A DNA stretch of 64,000 nt, taken from the NCBI GenBank assembly GCA_963699835.1, contig CAVOVJ010000014.1, forward strand, positions 62,001 through 126,000, written 5' to 3'. The DNA is from BM003 sp963699835. GTDB lineage: Bacteria; Pseudomonadota; Gammaproteobacteria; Steroidobacterales; BM003. Under the pieces are notes generated by a model, which was not told where the DNA came from, ran no database searches, and saw only the letters and a list, made by a program, of their open reading frames with translations. Made by a program: the position numbers and the translations under genes. Of this stretch, positions 62,897 to 64,000 are shown one piece after another (position 1 is the first letter of the stretch; every line of letters starts with the position of its first letter).

Positions 62897-62910
62897 TGAC
62901 AGCGCTATCA
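62897..62910. promoter_or_regulatory. LacI-type operator 3 (one mismatch)
   Basis: TGACAGCGCTATCA; one base differs from the perfect palindrome with arms TGACAGC and GCTGTCA. It lies about 145 bases upstream of the symporter ATG and 152 bases from operator 2 (centre to centre), which suits looping by a LacI tetramer or separate control of the symporter. Confidence 0.7.
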
Positions 62911-63054
62911 AAATAGGACGAAGATCGGGTTCGCAATAAAACGGGCGGGGGAACGGCTGTAGAAGATTGAGCAATCGGACGAGCCGGACTCCGGGGACCG
63001 ATAACGGCATTCAGCCCCCTTATTCATGAACCAAAGGACAGAGCGGAGAAAACC

Positions 63055-64000
63055 ATGCAAGGCTTGGCACCACTCGACTGGGCAGTCATCGGTACCTACT
63101 TCGTTATCGTTTTTGGCGTAGCGTTTCTTTCCGCTTACAAGTACGAGACGCATGAAACATCAGAAGGGTTCTTTCTTGCCGGAAAGAACGCCGGCTGGTT
63201 CGTTATCGGTGCTTCGCTCTTCGCCTCAAACATCGGCTCCGAGCACCTGGTCGGATTGGCCGGGTCCGGTGCCGCAGGGGGCGTCGCCGTCGCCCAATTC
63301 GAGATCCTCGCAGGCCTGATACTGCTGCTTCTCGGCTGGTTCTTCGTCCCCTTCTATATCAAGAGCGGCGTATTCACGATGCCGGAGTTTCTGGAGCGGC
63401 GTTATTCGTCGGGTCCGCGTCTGTACCTCGCGATCGTCTCTATCGTCGGCTACGTGATTACAAAGATCTCGGTGACCATTGCAGCCGGCGGCATCGTGTT
63501 CGAGGCGTTGATGGGGATCAATTTCTGGACCGGTGCGATTATCGTCGTGGTCGCAACCGGCATCTACACGATATGGGGCGGGATGCGGGCCGTCCTCTAT
63601 ACGGACCTGGTCCAGATGTTTGTGTTGATCGGCGGCGCGCTCGCAGTCACATTCATAGGACTGAACAAGGTTGGCGGGTGGGGAGCATTGAATGCGGCAG
63701 CGGGACCGCAATTTTTCGATCTCTGGAAACCCATGTCACATCCGGACTTCCCGTGGACCGGGATTTTGTTCGGCGCACCGATACTCGGTGTCTGGTACTG
63801 GTGCACCGATCAGTTCATTGTCCAGCGCGTGTTGAGCGCAAAGAACCAGGACAATGCCAGAAGAGGTACGATATTCGCGGCGCTGCTAAAACAGCTTCCG
63901 ATGTTTCTGTTCGTCGTTCCCGGCATCATCGCTTACGTCTTGTACAAATCCGGCCAGATTGAACTGGGCGACCCGGATCAGGCATTGCCGACGCTCGTCT
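63055..64000 (+). CDS. Sodium:solute symporter family (SGLT-like) sugar transporter, partial
   Basis: The first 315 residues of an SSS-family transporter; the gene runs off the window. ATG 63055 follows GCGGAGAAAACC. Motifs: DWAVIGTYFVIVFGVAFLSA (TM0/1), EGFFLAGKNAGWFVIGASLF and SNIGSEHLVGLAGSGAAGG, the sodium/substrate helix-1 region of SGLT-like proteins, then TMPEFLERRY and GGMRAVLYTDLVQMFVLIGG. SGLT-like members carry sugars, and the setting next to glucan enzymes and LacI operators points to glucose or a glucan oligomer. It is divergent from the GH16 operon. Confidence 0.94.
   Translation, partial: MQGLAPLDWAVIGTYFVIVFGVAFLSAYKYETHETSEGFFLAGKNAGWFVIGASLFASNIGSEHLVGLAGSGAAGGVAVAQFEILAGLILLLLGWFFVPFYIKSGVFTMPEFLERRYSSGPRLYLAIVSIVGYVITKISVTIAAGGIVFEALMGINFWTGAIIVVVATGIYTIWGGMRAVLYTDLVQMFVLIGGALAVTFIGLNKVGGWGALNAAAGPQFFDLWKPMSHPDFPWTGILFGAPILGVWYWCTDQFIVQRVLSAKNQDNARRGTIFAALLKQLPMFLFVVPGIIAYVLYKSGQIELGDPDQALPTLV

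Larger units (their letters stand above)
62572..63054. promoter_or_regulatory. Divergent control region between GH16 and the symporter
   Basis: About 480 bases with lower GC than the genes around it. It holds the promoters of the minus-strand glucan operon and of the plus-strand symporter, and three matches to one LacI-type operator. Short open frames on the minus strand here have no recognisable features. Confidence 0.7.

Noticed and set aside
1..64000. CRISPR arrays, rRNA, tRNA, insertion sequences or prophage genes
   Set aside because: No regularly spaced short repeats, RNA gene patterns, transposases, integrases or phage genes were seen on either strand.

Overview
The window is about 64 kb of GC-rich bacterial DNA. 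It starts inside a speA gene and ends inside a sodium:solute symporter gene, so both edge genes are partial. The gene mix (pseudaminic acid operon, TonB-dependent receptor, GH3/GH16 glucan locus, a PEP-CTERM remnant, DUF885 and TolB-TPR proteins, stressosome with hybrid kinase) suggests a free-living heterotrophic gammaproteobacterium, perhaps of a marine or sediment lineage. That placement is inference; there is no rRNA or other marker gene here.

Layout. 1-3.6 kb: polyamine operon aguA > deoxyhypusine-synthase-like > speA, minus strand. 4.0-24.1 kb: one long minus-strand surface-polysaccharide block. It begins with an EPS-type MarR regulator and a Wzz protein, followed by an ABC flippase-like exporter, a complete CMP-pseudaminic acid pathway (pseB, C, F, a pseG-pseH fusion, pseI), a capsule-type transferase, an acyltransferase, an O-antigen ligase/polymerase, a methyltransferase, four glycosyltransferases and an asparagine-synthase-type amidotransferase with a broken second copy. 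24.6-29.6 kb: stressosome module, with a divergent PAS-PAS-STAS RsbR and an rsbS-rsbT-rsbX-hybrid histidine kinase operon. 29.8-32.9 kb: small envelope and membrane proteins. 33.1-35.1 kb: OPT-family transporter. 35.3-40.0 kb: nickel CO dehydrogenase operon (cooF, cooS, cooC, FAD oxidoreductase). 40.0-50.3 kb: two TolB/TPR proteins, a diheme cytochrome, a DUF885 lipoprotein, a kinase-like protein and an aldo/keto reductase. 50.7-51.6 kb: degraded PEP-CTERM and HAF-type remnants. 51.7-64 kb: a beta-glucan (probably laminarin-type) utilization locus with a LacI regulator, GH3, TonB receptor, a giant GH16 lipoprotein with four tandem C-terminal modules, three LacI-type operators and a symporter.

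How the genes work together. The polysaccharide operon could make, decorate, flip, polymerise and length-control a pseudaminic-acid-containing surface glycan. In the glucan locus the GH16 lipoprotein would cut glucan at the cell surface, the TonB receptor would import oligomers, GH3 would release glucose and the symporter would take it in, under LacI control. The CO dehydrogenase operon would oxidise CO through CooF and/or a flavoprotein; its CX2C D-cluster motif resembles the oxygen-tolerant type.

A striking technical feature is that many genes (at about 9.7, 10.5, 12.2, 13.7, 22.4, 39.65, 40-41.9, 42.2-42.6 and 45.5 kb) carry frameshifts that almost all have the same net sense (+1), with well-conserved coding sequence on both sides. 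That looks more like insertion-type sequence errors, or very recent lesions, than ancient pseudogenes. Such genes are annotated here as single frameshifted features.
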